In this document: one piece after another, positions 13,285 through 13,351 of the stretch
Position numbering within the stretch: the stretch's first letter is position 1
How the letters are laid out: every line of letters starts with the position of its first letter
NCBI GenBank assembly: GCA_964540415.1
Contig: CAZIMM010000055.1
Location: 1-13,351, forward strand
DNA from: CAZIMM01 sp964540415
GTDB lineage: Bacteria > Bacillota > Clostridia > Oscillospirales > Acutalibacteraceae
Reading direction: 5' to 3'
DNA: 13,351 bases
Notes under the pieces: model-generated
The model's database searches: none
Told to the model about the DNA's origin: nothing
What the model saw: only the letters and a program-made list of their open reading frames with translations
Position numbers and translations under genes: made by a program

Positions 13285-13351
13285 TTAAACCATTTCGGCG
13301 TCAATCAGCTCACAGTATTCATTCTCTCCCTCCGCGTAGGTGGTGAAAGTT
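13285..13351 (-). CDS. 3' end of an unidentified gene (runs out of window)
   Basis: On the minus strand the frame enters from the window edge, reads TFTTYAEGENEYCELIDAEM plus V, and stops at TAA (13285-13287). The composition is clearly protein-like and the other two frames are broken by stops. It converges on the GH39-like gene with 73 bp between them and no clear terminator. Only 21 residues are visible, too few for a family call. Confidence 0.6.
   Translation of the reverse strand, partial: TFTTYAEGENEYCELIDAEMV

Overview
This window looks like part of a carbohydrate-utilisation region from a low-to-mid GC Gram-positive bacterium. The likeliest source is an uncultured gut-type Clostridia (Oscillospirales/Christensenellales-like). 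The reasons are Shine-Dalgarno-led genes, several TTG/GTG starts, AraC and XRE regulators, a GPH-family sugar symporter, and no SusC/SusD pair or Gram-negative signals. The taxonomic call is inference from gene content, not from a marker gene.

Layout. (1) 1-2506, plus strand: the 3' part of a GH3 beta-glycosidase cut by the window edge, then a leader carrying what looks like a decayed AraC C-terminus, then a GH28-like right-handed beta-helix protein. It closes on a hairpin terminator shared with the next, convergent gene. (2) 2637-5469, minus strand: an AraC-type regulator upstream of a GPH/MelB-type symporter, separated by about 350 bp that holds a relict reading frame. (3) 5470-6187: a long AT-rich divergent control region with candidate promoters in both directions, inverted repeats, a 26-codon zinc-knuckle mini-ORF and a terminator-like hairpin. 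(4) 6188-8798, plus strand: a PHP-domain metallohydrolase (CehA/McbA type), a 24-codon ORF, and a 515-residue barrel-like protein of unknown function, ending in a strong bidirectional hairpin. (5) 8956-10803, minus strand: an XRE regulator with a C-terminal multi-pass membrane domain, followed by a xylose-isomerase-like TIM-barrel sugar isomerase/epimerase. (6) 11137-13211, plus strand: a divergently promoted Pr6Pr/FAR-17a-like membrane protein overlapping (ATGA) a GH39-like glycosidase. (7) 13285-13351, minus strand: the last codons of another gene.

How it may work together (inference): the symporter imports short oligosaccharides, and cytoplasmic enzymes (GH3, GH28-like, GH39-like; no signal peptide is visible on those whose N-terminus lies in the window) trim them. 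The isomerase/epimerase and the PHP hydrolase process released sugars or decorations. AraC and the membrane-anchored XRE protein would sense substrate or envelope state. The mix of GH28-like, GH39-like and GH3 proteins suggests a plant cell-wall pectin/xylan-type glycan, but the substrate cannot be fixed from sequence alone. No rRNA, tRNA, CRISPR array or insertion sequence was seen.
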